Shown: positions 6,386-13,810 of the stretch, piece after piece
Layout: the number at the start of each line of letters is the position of its first letter
Position numbering within the stretch: position 1 is the stretch's first letter
Position numbers and translations under genes: made by a program
Assembly: GCA_017456905.1 (NCBI GenBank)
Contig: JAFTIL010000008.1
Location: 1-41,723 of the forward strand
Reading direction: 5' to 3'
From: Clostridia bacterium
GTDB taxonomy: Bacteria > Bacillota > Clostridia > Oscillospirales > CAG-272
DNA length: 41,723 nt
The notes under the pieces: model-generated
Database searches by the model: none
What the model saw: only the letters and a program-made list of their open reading frames with translations
Told to the model about the DNA's origin: nothing

Positions 6386-7444
6386 ATGAATATGAACGGA
6401 ATCGGACAATGGAATCTCGTCGCTTATCTCATTGAAAAGACCGGGACAGCGAACACAGTTGGTGCGGCGCTGATCGTTGCAGGAGGCATTTTGCTTTGCA
6501 TGATCATTCCCTATCTTCTGGGCAGCCTCAATTTCGGGTGTATCATTTCTCAAAAGCAATACCACGACGACGTTCGCACCCATGGCAGCGGCAACGCAGG
6601 TACCACCAATATGCTCCGTACCTACGGCAAAAAAGCCGCTGTAATGACCCTGCTCGGTGATATGGCCAAGGCTCTGGTGGCCGTGGGACTGGGCCACGTG
6701 ATCTTTTGCATCGACGTAGCCGTCCTCAACGAGGCCGGAGAGATCACCGCCCGTTATTTCGACCCCATCGGCGCCGCCATTGCGGGCATTTCGGTCATGG
6801 TAGGTCATATGTTCCCCTGCTTCTTCAAGTTCAAGGGCGGTAAGGGTGTAGCTACCTCAGCATCTGTCATCCTCATGCTTGACCTGCTCAATCCCCTACA
6901 TCGCCACATTCCCATTGTTTTCATCATATGCTTTGCCGCTTTCGTCATCATCGTGGCAGGCACGAAATACGTCTCTCTCGGCTCTATCATGGGTCTCATT
7001 CTTTACCCCATCATCTACACTTCCTTCAACAGCGGCGGATTTTCGGGGATCGTTTCGGTGCTGATGGCAATTTTGGTGGTTTGGGCGCACCGCGAGAACA
7101 TCAAACGTCTGCGGGACGGCAAGGAGTCTAAGCTGTCCTTTGGCAAGAAAAAGAAGGCTGAAGCGCCTGTGGAGGAGCCCGCCGAAGTCCCCGTTAAAGA
7201 TACTGTCGAGGCCGAAAATGTCACCGATAAGAGCCAATCCCCCGTGTTTGTGACAGAAGCACCCGAGGCCTTTGAATTTCAAGACGACGGCAAGCATCAA
7301 TTCATCACCTGCACGGGTTGCGGACATACCATTCCCCAGTCCCGTAAGATCTGCCTCTACTGCAAAACCGAAAACCGTCAATATATACCCGATCCTCAAG
7401 CAAAGTCTGAGGAAAAAGGTCAAAAGAAAAAATCCAAGAAATAA
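6386..7444 (+). CDS. plsY: Acyl-phosphate:glycerol-3-phosphate acyltransferase PlsY with C-terminal zinc ribbon
   Basis: PlsY is a polytopic membrane enzyme that makes lysophosphatidic acid from acyl-phosphate and glycerol-3-phosphate, the first acylation in phospholipid synthesis. The conserved loops are visible: LLGSLNFGCII (the GS-x-(P/N)-x-G motif near residue 50), HGSGNAGTTNMLRTYGKK (G-S-G-N-x-G-x-T-N), and KFKGGKGVATSASVIL. About six membrane spans run to residue 235. The core ends where usual PlsY (about 200-220 residues) stops. Here an acidic linker and a four-Cys zinc ribbon follow (CTGC, then CLYC about 10 residues on), ending in a Lys-rich tail. The ATG at 6386 has AAAGG seven bases upstream. 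The ATG at 6380 is in frame but too close to it. It pairs functionally with the PlsC-like enzyme at 4138. Confidence 0.9.
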   Translation: MNMNGIGQWNLVAYLIEKTGTANTVGAALIVAGGILLCMIIPYLLGSLNFGCIISQKQYHDDVRTHGSGNAGTTNMLRTYGKKAAVMTLLGDMAKALVAVGLGHVIFCIDVAVLNEAGEITARYFDPIGAAIAGISVMVGHMFPCFFKFKGGKGVATSASVILMLDLLNPLHRHIPIVFIICFAAFVIIVAGTKYVSLGSIMGLILYPIIYTSFNSGGFSGIVSVLMAILVVWAHRENIKRLRDGKESKLSFGKKKKAEAPVEEPAEVPVKDTVEAENVTDKSQSPVFVTEAPEAFEFQDDGKHQFITCTGCGHTIPQSRKICLYCKTENRQYIPDPQAKSEEKGQKKKSKK

Positions 7445-7477
7445 ACATCCCCATCACGAGGGAGAAAGGAGGCCACT

Positions 7478-8683
7478 ATGAATACGCCCTTTGAACGGCT
7501 GTGCGACCTTCTCTATCGCTGTGCCGTCGTGTCCATGCTGGACAAGACGGTGCTGTCCAAATGCCATGACAAAACAGTCAAGCGCTGTACTCTGACCCTC
7601 AGGCGCATTCGCGGCGAGACCATGCTTCAAGCCGAAACCATGCGTACCGCTACCGTGGCCAAGGTTGCCGGCAAAGGTGAGCCTGTCCAGGCCTCTCACG
7701 AAAATATCCCTCTATCCCCCGATGGGAAAATCCGACTTACCGAGCTTTTGTCAGGCTTCGACCAGATCAACGTCATGACCCCCGCGGGCAACTGTGAATT
7801 CCGCCGCTCCAAGAATGGCAAGGAGACCCTTTTGGGCGTCTCCCCTCTCTATTCCGCTTTGGATAAGGGACAGGATGCTCCCGTCCGCCTGCCCGTGACA
7901 GGCAACGACAAGCAAAAAAACCGCATCCTCACGGGCGCCGAGCCATTCCTTGTCCATCTGGGTGTCAGTGACGAGCGGGGCCGTGTCCACGATAAGAAAC
8001 AACCGAAATTCCGTCAGATCAATCGTTTCCTGGAGCTCATCCGCGACGTGGAATCTCATCTGCCCACCGAGGGGCCGCTTAATATCTGCGACCTCTGTTG
8101 CGGCAAGAGCTATCTATCCTTTGCGGTATATCACTATTTTTCTGTCATCAAGAATCGCGACGTCCACATGGTAGGTGTTGACATGAAAGCCGAAGTGATG
8201 GAAGACTGCAACACCGTGGCCAAGGCGCTGGGGATGGAAAGTCTTTCCTTTGTCTGTGCCGACGTGACCACCTTTGACTTCGGCGCCCCCGTGCAGATGG
8301 TCATTTCCCTCCACGCCTGTGATACCGCCACCGATCTGGTGCTGGACAAGGCTTTGGATTGGGGGGCCAAGGTGATCTTATCCACGCCCTGTTGTCATCA
8401 CGCCATGAACAAGGCGCTGGACTGCCCCGCTCTGTCCTTTATTGCAGAGCATTCCATGCTCCGTCAGAAGCTTTGTGACGCCGCCACCGACGCCCTTCGT
8501 TTAAAGCGATTGGAGGCCGCCGGCTACGACGTGGCCGCGCTTGAGCTCATCGACCCCGAAGAGACCCCTAAGAACGTCATGCTTCGCGGTATCAAAAAGT
8601 ACGATCCCGCCTCTGCACGGTGCAGAAAAGCGGCAGAGGAATACAGAACAGCATACGAATTTCTCATGGGCGATGTCCAATAA
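7478..8683 (+). CDS. Class I SAM-dependent methyltransferase (Methyltransf_32-like)
   Basis: This 401-residue protein has a charged N-terminal domain of about 180 residues, then a Rossmann methyltransferase domain. Motif I appears as LNICDLCCGKSYLSFAVYHYF (about 202-222), the SAM acidic position as VHMVGVDMK, and a post-motif as VQMVISLHACDTATDLVL. The signature TPCCHH (Cys-Cys-His-His) follows near residue 305. This combination of LCCGK and CCHH fits the methyltransferase group that includes GSTCD/METTL25-like and bacterial proteins of unknown target, probably acting on RNA. GAAAGGAGG eight bases before the ATG supports the start. It follows plsY by 33 bases and may be co-transcribed. Substrate is unknown. 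Confidence 0.75.
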   Translation: MNTPFERLCDLLYRCAVVSMLDKTVLSKCHDKTVKRCTLTLRRIRGETMLQAETMRTATVAKVAGKGEPVQASHENIPLSPDGKIRLTELLSGFDQINVMTPAGNCEFRRSKNGKETLLGVSPLYSALDKGQDAPVRLPVTGNDKQKNRILTGAEPFLVHLGVSDERGRVHDKKQPKFRQINRFLELIRDVESHLPTEGPLNICDLCCGKSYLSFAVYHYFSVIKNRDVHMVGVDMKAEVMEDCNTVAKALGMESLSFVCADVTTFDFGAPVQMVISLHACDTATDLVLDKALDWGAKVILSTPCCHHAMNKALDCPALSFIAEHSMLRQKLCDAATDALRLKRLEAAGYDVAALELIDPEETPKNVMLRGIKKYDPASARCRKAAEEYRTAYEFLMGDVQ

Positions 8684-8733
8684 TATTCTCTGCTTGTTCA
8701 TTCCCCTAAGGAACAGCAAGGGATCAGCATAAC

Positions 8734-8795
8734 GTAGGGGCGAACCGTGTTCGCCCGCTCATCAGATACTTCGGGCGAACACAGTTCGCCCCTAC
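8734..8795. repeat. Hairpin-forming intergenic repeat, 24-bp arms (family B)
   Basis: A 24-base arm (8734-8757, beginning GTAGGGGCGAAC and ending TTCGCCCG) pairs with 8772-8795 (CGGGCGAAC to GCCCCTAC) around a 14-base loop, with one mismatch near the middle. There is no T-run. It lies just before the ribosome binding site of the 8809 gene. Its GGGGCGAAC...TTCGCCCC composition resembles dispersed palindromic repeats common in Clostridia; no second copy is present here. Confidence 0.7.
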
Positions 8796-8808
8796 GGAAG
8801 GAAAAACT

Positions 8809-9156
8809 ATGTTCAAAAAGGTTATCGCTCATTGGACCAAGAGCAAGAACCCAGAATCCAGCCGCTATCGTCACGACATGGCCGAGAAGATCGTGGGATA
8901 TCCCATCAAATATATCACCGAGAAACACGGTGACAACGAGGACGTCATCGGCAGAAGCGGATCTCTCAACATCAAGCGGGAGACCGACGAGCTCATCGTC
9001 TCCACCCCCGCCGAGACCATTTTGAAGTGTGACATCGATCAAATGCAGGCTTGGATCCTCATGTCAGGCGACGGCGTGGTCATCACAGCCCCTGACAAGG
9101 AGCACGGCGGTGCGGTGAGAACCATTACGGTGCATTACGTGTATTATCGGAAGTAA
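8809..9156 (+). CDS. Small hypothetical protein
   Basis: This 115-residue soluble protein has a basic N-terminus (MFKKVIAHWTKSKNPE) and a mixed alpha/beta remainder (IGRSGSLNIKRETDELIVSTPAETILKCDIDQMQAWIL, then TVHYVYYRK). I do not recognise the family. There is no signal peptide or membrane span. Translation from this ATG is supported by GGAAGGA about eight bases upstream, and codon use resembles the neighbours. It lies between repeat B and coaX, 76 bases upstream of coaX, with no obvious terminator between. The segment reading LIVSTPAETILKCDIDQ looks like two beta strands with a turn, so a small sheet-forming domain is possible. Function unknown. Confidence 0.65.
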   Translation: MFKKVIAHWTKSKNPESSRYRHDMAEKIVGYPIKYITEKHGDNEDVIGRSGSLNIKRETDELIVSTPAETILKCDIDQMQAWILMSGDGVVITAPDKEHGGAVRTITVHYVYYRK

Positions 9157-9232
9157 GGAGTGCGAGGGGCTCTGCCCCTGCCCCATTCGTATGTAAACTC
9201 ATTCGTATATAATTGTGGAAGGAGACCTCACC

Positions 9233-10021
9233 ATGCTATTGGCCATCGACATCGGCAACTCCAGCATTTGTCTGGGGTTATTCCAAAGTGAGACCCTCAC
9301 CGCCACCGCTAAGCTGTCGGCTGACACCAAGCGGAGCGCCGACGAATATGCTGTCATGATCCGAGGCCTTTTGGAAACTCACGGAGTTGAGCCCCGAGAG
9401 ATCACCGCCGCCATCATTTCCTCAGTGGTGCCCAAGCTGACCTACACCATTGAAAAAGCCCTCAAGTGGCAGGAGATGCCCATCTACGTGGTGGGCAGCG
9501 GTGTAAAGACCGGCATCAGTCTGAAAGTAGACGATCCCGCCCAGTTGGGCGCGGACATTGTGGTCAACGCCGCCGCGGCTGTAAAGCTCTACGGCGCGCC
9601 CGTAGCCGTGGTGGATATCGGCACCGCCACGGTGATCAGCGCAGTCAACAATCAAAAGGCCCTTATGGGCGTGGCCATCGCCCCCGGCCCTGCCGCCTCC
9701 TTGGAAGGGTTGCGGGCATCCGCCGCTTTGATCCCCTACACCGAGTTGAGTACACCTGTCAGCGCCTTGGGCAAAAACACCCCCGCCGCTCTCCGTGCAG
9801 GGCTGGTCATGGGCCACGCCTGCATGATCGACGGGATGCTGGATCGTATTTTTAACGAACACCGTCTGCCCGAAAGCACCCCTGTGGTGGTCACGGGTGG
9901 CTTTGCTCCCTTGATTGCGGCAGAGTGCCGTCACGAACTCAAATGCGAGGAGCACCTGACCCTGTGGGGGCTGTACCATATGTATGATGCTACGGTCAGC
10001 GGCAAAAACAAGAGAGGATGA
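9233..10021 (+). CDS. coaX: Type III pantothenate kinase
   Basis: CoaX phosphorylates pantothenate to 4'-phosphopantothenate, the first committed step of coenzyme A synthesis, and needs a monovalent cation such as K+ or NH4+. The 262-residue protein shows the ASKHA fold: phosphate-1 motif LLAIDIGNSSICLGLF at the N-terminus, the pantothenate-site GADIVVNAAAAV (about 103-114), phosphate-2 motif VAVVDIGTATVISAV (about 123-137), and the GG-type adenosine motif VVVTGGFAPLIA (about 222-233). I chose the ATG at 9233; GGAAGGAG eight bases upstream is the ribosome binding site. A GTG at 9215 would place that site inside the gene. Downstream follows the leader and ECF S component, which suggests uptake and use of the same vitamin. 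Confidence 0.93.
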   Translation: MLLAIDIGNSSICLGLFQSETLTATAKLSADTKRSADEYAVMIRGLLETHGVEPREITAAIISSVVPKLTYTIEKALKWQEMPIYVVGSGVKTGISLKVDDPAQLGADIVVNAAAAVKLYGAPVAVVDIGTATVISAVNNQKALMGVAIAPGPAASLEGLRASAALIPYTELSTPVSALGKNTPAALRAGLVMGHACMIDGMLDRIFNEHRLPESTPVVVTGGFAPLIAAECRHELKCEEHLTLWGLYHMYDATVSGKNKRG

Positions 10022-10064
10022 TTCCCGTAGTCATAAGATTACGGTTATCATATAAAAAATTCAC

Positions 10065-10139
10065 ACGCACTGTACCGCCATCACGCGGACGGTAGCCGAG
10101 CGAAAGCTCAGGGGTGAAAGTCCCCGAAGGAGAAAACCA
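10065..10139 (+). ncRNA. Structured leader RNA upstream of ECF S component, riboswitch candidate of unknown class
   Basis: Three adjacent hairpins can form. They are TACCG/CGGTA (10073-10077 with 10090-10094; an alternative is CCGC/GCGG at 10075-10088), GAGC-GAAA-GCTC (10098-10109, a GNRA tetraloop), and GGGG-TGAAAGT-CCCC (10111-10125). The last abuts the GAAGGAG ribosome binding site (10126-10132) of a 25-codon ORF. The sequence does not match the TPP, FMN, cobalamin, THF, glycine or lysine riboswitch consensus patterns that I know. The GGTGAAAGTCC loop resembles stems seen in several structured RNAs but is not diagnostic. That it is an RNA regulator is an inference from structure and position before a vitamin transporter gene. 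Confidence 0.4.
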
Positions 10140-10217
10140 ATGAAACACGCAACCCTTTGGACGGCACGCAAGACGGCCGTACCTGCAAGCACCCCTGCAA
10201 AGGAGGTGGCCGCATGA
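10140..10217 (+). CDS. 25-codon leader peptide ORF, translationally coupled to the ECF S component
   Basis: ATG at 10140 is preceded by GAAGGAG (10126-10132) seven bases upstream. It opens a 25-codon frame (starting MKHATLW, Ala/Thr/Lys-rich, no cluster of one amino acid). Its TGA stop (10215-10217) overlaps the ATG of the transporter gene in an ATGA arrangement. The transporter's own ribosome binding site AAAGGAGG (10199-10206) lies inside this ORF. Translation of the leader would therefore pass over, and could open or occlude, the site used by the next gene. The peptide has no recognisable domain and is more likely regulatory than functional. It is too short for ordinary gene calling. Confidence 0.5.
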   Translation: MKHATLWTARKTAVPASTPAKEVAA

Positions 10218-10840
10218 ACACCATCGTCAAACGCAAGCAGGCCGTACTCAAAATGGTACAACTGGCCCTGCTGACCGCCATCATTCTGGTGCTCCAGTTC
10301 ACCGGTGTGGCCATTCGTCTGCCCATCCCCGGTGCCACCAACATTTCCTTGGTGCTCATCCCCATCGCCCTTGGCGCCATGCTGTTGGGCCCTGCGGCGG
10401 GCGCATTTCTCGGACTCGTATTCGGCCTTGTGGTCTACATCACGGGCGGCGTCCTACACATGGACGCCTTCACCGCCTTCCTGTTTGACCATAACCCCAT
10501 CGTCACCGCCGGCATCTGTATCATCAAATCCACCCTTGCAGGCTTTTTGGGCGGCTTAATCTACAAGCTTCTGAAGGATAAAAAGAATCTGCTGGCTGTA
10601 TTTTTGGCCGCAGGCATCGTTCCCATCGTTAACACCGCCGTCTTCTGCCTGGGATGCTTGACCATTCTCGGCACCATTGAAGGCTTCATTTCCGCCAACT
10701 CCCTGGGACAGACAGGACTTTACTTCATCTTCATTGGCTGTGCAGGTCTGAACTTTGTGTTCGAATTTGCCGTCAATATGATCTTCTCCCCTGCCATTGA
10801 ACGCATCATCCGTTTGGTCTCCAAGCAGATCAAACGATAA
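10214..10840 (+). CDS. ECF transporter S component (substrate-binding subunit), probably for pantothenate
   Basis: This 208-residue integral membrane protein has about six hydrophobic spans. After a basic N-terminus (KRKQAVLKMVQLALLTAIILVLQF), the first span and the glycine/alanine-rich ALGAMLLGPAAGAFLGLVFGLVVY are typical of S components that deliver a vitamin to the shared energising module of energy-coupling factor transporters (EcfA/A'/T, not in this window). Substrate is inferred from the neighbour coaX, which phosphorylates pantothenate; PanT-type S components are similar in size. The start at 10214 has AAAGGAGG seven bases upstream and overlaps the leader ORF stop. An upstream in-frame ATG at 10157 would place the ribosome binding site inside the gene. 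Confidence 0.85.
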   Translation: MNTIVKRKQAVLKMVQLALLTAIILVLQFTGVAIRLPIPGATNISLVLIPIALGAMLLGPAAGAFLGLVFGLVVYITGGVLHMDAFTAFLFDHNPIVTAGICIIKSTLAGFLGGLIYKLLKDKKNLLAVFLAAGIVPIVNTAVFCLGCLTILGTIEGFISANSLGQTGLYFIFIGCAGLNFVFEFAVNMIFSPAIERIIRLVSKQIKR

Positions 10841-10882
10841 AGAAACCATCTGCACGGGCATCTGTCCGCACGAGGTACCATT

Positions 10883-11620
10883 ATGAAGCAATATATCATC
10901 AATTTCGATCTCCCCGCCCTCGCCAAAAGCGGCGCGTCTGCCGTGATGGGCGCAGGTAAGAAAGCGGCGAACACCGCCCGTGCCATCCACGAGGAGATCG
11001 CCACCGACATTGCCGCCGTCCGCCAGCGCGACCCTGCCGCCAAAAGCGATCTGGAGATCCTTCTACTCTATTCGGGCGTTCACGCCATTCTGGCTTACCG
11101 TGTAGCTCACAAGCTGTATTTGTCCAAGCACTACTTTGCCGCTCGTGCTATCAGCCAATGGGCAAGGCATAAGACAGGCATTGAGATCCACCCCGGTGCC
11201 ACCATCGGCAAGGGGCTGTTCATTGACCACGGTATGGGCGTAGTCATCGGTGAGACCACCGAGATCGGTGATAACTGCACCCTGTACCAAGGCGTGACCT
11301 TGGGCGGTACGGGCAAGGACGTGGGCAAGCGTCACCCCACCCTCGGCAACAACGTCCTGGTGGGCGCTGGTGCCAAGGTGCTGGGCCCCTTCAAGATCGA
11401 GGACAATTCCAAGATCGCCGCCAACGCCGTGGTGCTAAAAGAAGTACCCGAGAACTCCACCGCTGTAGGCATTCCCGCCCGCGTGGTGCGCCGCGACGGC
11501 CGCCGACCCGATGATCTGGATCAGGTGCATATTCCCGACCCCGTGGCTCAGGAGATCAAGCGCCTGGAGGATCGCATGGACGCGCTGTGCGCACAACGAA
11601 CCTCAAAAAATCACGAATAA
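10883..11620 (+). CDS. cysE: Serine O-acetyltransferase, EpsC/CysE family
   Basis: CysE acetylates L-serine with acetyl-CoA to O-acetylserine, the carbon skeleton for cysteine. The 245-residue protein has a short N-terminal helical region, then LLLYSGVHAILAYRVAHKLY and the left-handed beta-helix built of hexapeptide repeats: IEIHPGATIGKGLFIDHGMGVVIGE, then NCTLYQGVTLGGTGKD, then HPTLGNNVLVGAGAKVLG. The catalytic His of the DHGMG motif is present. It ends with a charged coil. The start has GAGGT upstream. It follows the S component by 42 bases and precedes a lipoprotein, so the run from coaX probably forms one unit closed by the terminator at 12080. The N-terminal helical domain is shorter than in E. 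coli CysE, as usual in Bacillota. Confidence 0.92.
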   Translation: MKQYIINFDLPALAKSGASAVMGAGKKAANTARAIHEEIATDIAAVRQRDPAAKSDLEILLLYSGVHAILAYRVAHKLYLSKHYFAARAISQWARHKTGIEIHPGATIGKGLFIDHGMGVVIGETTEIGDNCTLYQGVTLGGTGKDVGKRHPTLGNNVLVGAGAKVLGPFKIEDNSKIAANAVVLKEVPENSTAVGIPARVVRRDGRRPDDLDQVHIPDPVAQEIKRLEDRMDALCAQRTSKNHE

Positions 11621-11637
11621 AAGCATGGAGGTATATC

Positions 11638-12072
11638 ATGAAAAAACATTTATTACTCACCCTTTCCTTTATTTTGTCTATGTTGCTTTGCCTCGGTGCC
11701 CTGACCTCCTGCGGAGAAGGCATCTCTGGTGATGAAGCCAAGGCCACGACAACGGCGTTGTTTGAAGCCCTGTCAGCCGGCAGCTATGAAGAAGCCGCGG
11801 CTTTATTCCACCCCGATACACTGACCAACGCTCAAAATCTGTCGGACTACTGTGCCGGCCTTTTGAATGACTACGGCATTGACGTATCCAAAGGCATGAG
11901 CATTGAAAAATATACGGGCTTCAGCTCCTCCATGTACGACAGCAACGTAGGTGGCGCCCGCTACGAGTTGACCATGCAAGTAACCGTCGGAGACAAGATC
12001 TGCACCTTTACCACCGAAGTCGTCAGAACCGACACGGGCTACGGCTTGATCAACCTCCATTACAATCCCTAA
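11638..12072 (+). CDS. Small lipoprotein with NTF2-like C-terminal domain
   Basis: This 144-residue secreted protein has a lipoprotein signal peptide: basic MKKH, a hydrophobic core (LLLTLSFILSMLLCLGA) and the lipobox LTSC with the acylated Cys at about residue 25. The mature part starts ATTTALFEALSAGSYEEAAALFHPDTL, which has the look of the NTF2-like/DUF4878 group (a helix followed by a small beta sheet), and ends TGYGLINLHYNP. Such proteins are anchored outside the membrane and have no assigned activity. The start is supported by ATGGAGGTATATC. It is 17 bases after cysE and ends 7 bases before a terminator. The membership in the NTF2-like group is a tentative reading. Confidence 0.7.
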   Translation: MKKHLLLTLSFILSMLLCLGALTSCGEGISGDEAKATTTALFEALSAGSYEEAAALFHPDTLTNAQNLSDYCAGLLNDYGIDVSKGMSIEKYTGFSSSMYDSNVGGARYELTMQVTVGDKICTFTTEVVRTDTGYGLINLHYNP

Positions 12073-12079
12073 AACATAT

Positions 12080-12112
12080 CAGGCCACCGCTTAGGCGGTG
12101 GCCTGATGATTT
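12080..12112. terminator. Bidirectional terminator between the coaX unit and the maf unit
   Basis: An 11-bp perfect GC-rich stem, CAGGCCACCGC at 12080-12090 with GCGGTGGCCTG at 12095-12105, closes a TTAG loop. TTTTATT follows on the plus strand. The minus-strand gene at 12112 ends directly beside it. It marks the end of both converging units. Confidence 0.8.
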
Positions 12113-12849
12113 TATTGATAATTTTCTAATGCTTTTCGCTCTTTCTCGGATAGCTCATAGGGTTTGTTGAGCTCCCCCTGTGTTTCGTACACTCTCTGAT
12201 AGAGAGGCAGAGTGCCGTAGGGGTCCTTTTCGTAATCAATATCCTCTACGTAATAAACGTCCATAAATACAGACAAGATGGGTTTGTTTTCAAGATCGAA
12301 ATCCACGCCGTCAAAGACCAGCTTACGATAATTGTAAAGGCTCTTTTGAGCGGCCACCGTTTCCGCGTCGGTGGCATGGAACCGCACCCACTCCACGTTT
12401 TCGTCGTCCTCGGCCACATCGGGCGTCAGATCGTAGGCTACCCAAAGGGTCACCTCATAAAGCTCCAACTCGCGGGCGGGCACCTCGTCAAGGTCGTAAT
12501 CCTCCACAAGATGGCGGATGGTGCTGTTGTTGTAACGGAAGGTGAGCTGAACCTGGTCAGCGTCCTTGATAAACACCACGTTGCTCACAGAAAAATAGCT
12601 GTAATTATGCTCCGCCGTGGTGATGGTCGTGGGCTGTTCCTGGGTGAACATATCCATCTCCCGCCCTTCGGCCTGCGCCTGATCATAGGCTTCTGCTAAC
12701 GCCCCGTTGGCTTTCAGCATCTTCATTTCGGCGGGATCTCCCGAAGAAAAGATGCGCCAGAGCAGGATGCCGATGGTGCCGAACACAAGGATCAGACCCA
12801 GAGCCTTGAATATATAATAAGCGAGCTTGCCGCCGCTGACCTTACTCAT
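12112..12849 (-). CDS. Single-span membrane protein of unknown function
   Basis: This 245-residue protein has an N-terminal membrane span at about 12-34 (IFKALGLILVFGTIGILLWRIF), followed by a soluble, acidic extracytoplasmic part. It contains repeated strand-like segments (YSYFSVSNVVFIKDADQVQLTFRYN, YEVTLWVAYDL, ILSVFMDVYYVEDIDYEK), suggestive of a beta sandwich. No lipobox or catalytic motif is visible, and I do not recognise the family. Its start overlaps the end of ruvX by 8 bases, so it is co-translated as the last gene of the maf to ruvX run. The distal position in a shape and wall operon fits an envelope role, which is only an inference. Confidence 0.7.
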   Translation of the reverse strand: MSKVSGGKLAYYIFKALGLILVFGTIGILLWRIFSSGDPAEMKMLKANGALAEAYDQAQAEGREMDMFTQEQPTTITTAEHNYSYFSVSNVVFIKDADQVQLTFRYNNSTIRHLVEDYDLDEVPARELELYEVTLWVAYDLTPDVAEDDENVEWVRFHATDAETVAAQKSLYNYRKLVFDGVDFDLENKPILSVFMDVYYVEDIDYEKDPYGTLPLYQRVYETQGELNKPYELSEKERKALENYQ

Positions 12850-13309
12850 GTGCTTTCGCCTCCGTATTTCTCATGAATTTCAGCTTGTCCAAAGCGTTCT
12901 GCAGGATGATCTCGGCAGAGAGGGTGTCGATGACACTCTTTCTTTTTTTGCCCCGCGTGTCGGTCTCGTTGAGGTAACGGGAGGCCGCCATGGTGGTCAT
13001 TCTTTCGTCCAGCATGGCCACGGGAACGGTAACAAGACTCCCCAAAATACGGCCAAACTTCTCTGCGTGCTGGGCGCGGGGGCCGTGAGAGCCGTCCATA
13101 TTCACGGGCAAGCCCACCACGATGCCCGCCACGTTTCGTTCGGCGGCGATCTGCGCCACCGCCTCGGCGGTCTTCTGCATACCGCCCACAGAGATCTGCG
13201 TCACGCCCGAGGCGATGGTCTGTCCGTCATTGGAAATGGCCAGCCCCGTGCGTTTGTCACCAAAGTCCACGCCCAGGAGCTTGCCGTTTACTTGTAAAAG
13301 CTGTTGCAT
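12842..13309 (-). CDS. ruvX: Putative pre-16S rRNA nuclease / Holliday junction resolvase YqgF
   Basis: This 155-residue protein has the RNase H-like fold of the YqgF/RuvX family, implicated in 16S rRNA 5' end maturation. The first acidic residue is in LLGVDFGDKRTGLAISN. The second region is VAGIVVGLPVNMDGSHG, and LDERMTTMAASRYL follows. The third acidic residue is in VIDTLSAEIILQNAL. The length matches the family (about 140-155). The start ATG has AAAGGATAAG upstream. The gene sits 3 bases after the LMW phosphatase gene and overlaps the following membrane protein, so this run is a tightly packed operon. Confidence 0.92.
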   Translation of the reverse strand: MQQLLQVNGKLLGVDFGDKRTGLAISNDGQTIASGVTQISVGGMQKTAEAVAQIAAERNVAGIVVGLPVNMDGSHGPRAQHAEKFGRILGSLVTVPVAMLDERMTTMAASRYLNETDTRGKKRKSVIDTLSAEIILQNALDKLKFMRNTEAKAHE

Positions 13310-13312
13310 ATC

Positions 13313-13807
13313 TTATCCTTTCAAAAGTTCCTTGAATTCACGGCTGTCCAAAAGCCCCAAGCAACCTGCCTCAATATCTCGGAAGGTCACGTCAAATCTG
13401 TCCGTATACCATGGATCAGCCACATCGCCGCCACGTTCTGTATAATCCATCAGCTTGCGGATCTTGCCGTCGGGGTCGCCGCCCAAAATGCGGTGCATGT
13501 TGCGGATATTGGCAGAATCCATGCCGATAAACAAATCATATTGAGCATAGTCTGCGCGAGTGAGCTGTACCGCCCGTTTGCCTTCGCAGGTAAGTCCGTG
13601 GCTTGCCAGCTCCCGTTTGGCGGGAGGATAGACGGGGTTGCCCACGCCGTTCCATATCTCCTCGGTGCTGGTGGCAGAGGAGGACACGGTGACTCGCTCG
13701 GAGAGCCCCGCTTTCTTAAGCATATCCCGCAGGATAAACTCAGCCATGGGGCTGCGGCAGATATTGCCGTGGCAAACGAACATGATTCGAATGGTCCGAG
13801 CCATCAT
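13313..13807 (-). CDS. Low molecular weight protein-tyrosine phosphatase
   Basis: This 164-residue protein shows the P-loop signature at the N-terminus, IMFVCHGNICRSPMAEF (C-x5-R-S), with the nucleophile Cys at residue 12, and the general acid in VADPWYTDRFD near residue 130. Length is normal for the family. In bacteria these phosphatases often counter tyrosine kinases that control capsule or wall synthesis. Here the neighbours are PBP2, an MreB-like protein and RuvX, and no kinase is present in the window. The start is either of two adjacent ATGs (13807 or 13804). It is 3 bases from the RNHCP gene and from ruvX, consistent with coupling. Confidence 0.9.
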   Translation of the reverse strand: MMARTIRIMFVCHGNICRSPMAEFILRDMLKKAGLSERVTVSSSATSTEEIWNGVGNPVYPPAKRELASHGLTCEGKRAVQLTRADYAQYDLFIGMDSANIRNMHRILGGDPDGKIRKLMDYTERGGDVADPWYTDRFDVTFRDIEAGCLGLLDSREFKELLKG

Positions 13808-13810
13808 ATC

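Noticed and set aside
10111-10125. Group II intron remnant
   Set aside because: A GGTGAAAGTCC stem occurs in such introns, but no other intron domain or reverse transcriptase is present.
10065-10140. Cobalamin, TPP, FMN, glycine, lysine or THF riboswitch
   Set aside because: The GGTGAAAGTCC loop recalled cobalamin-type stems, but the consensus blocks of each class (such as the B12 box GCCACTG in the right order) are absent.
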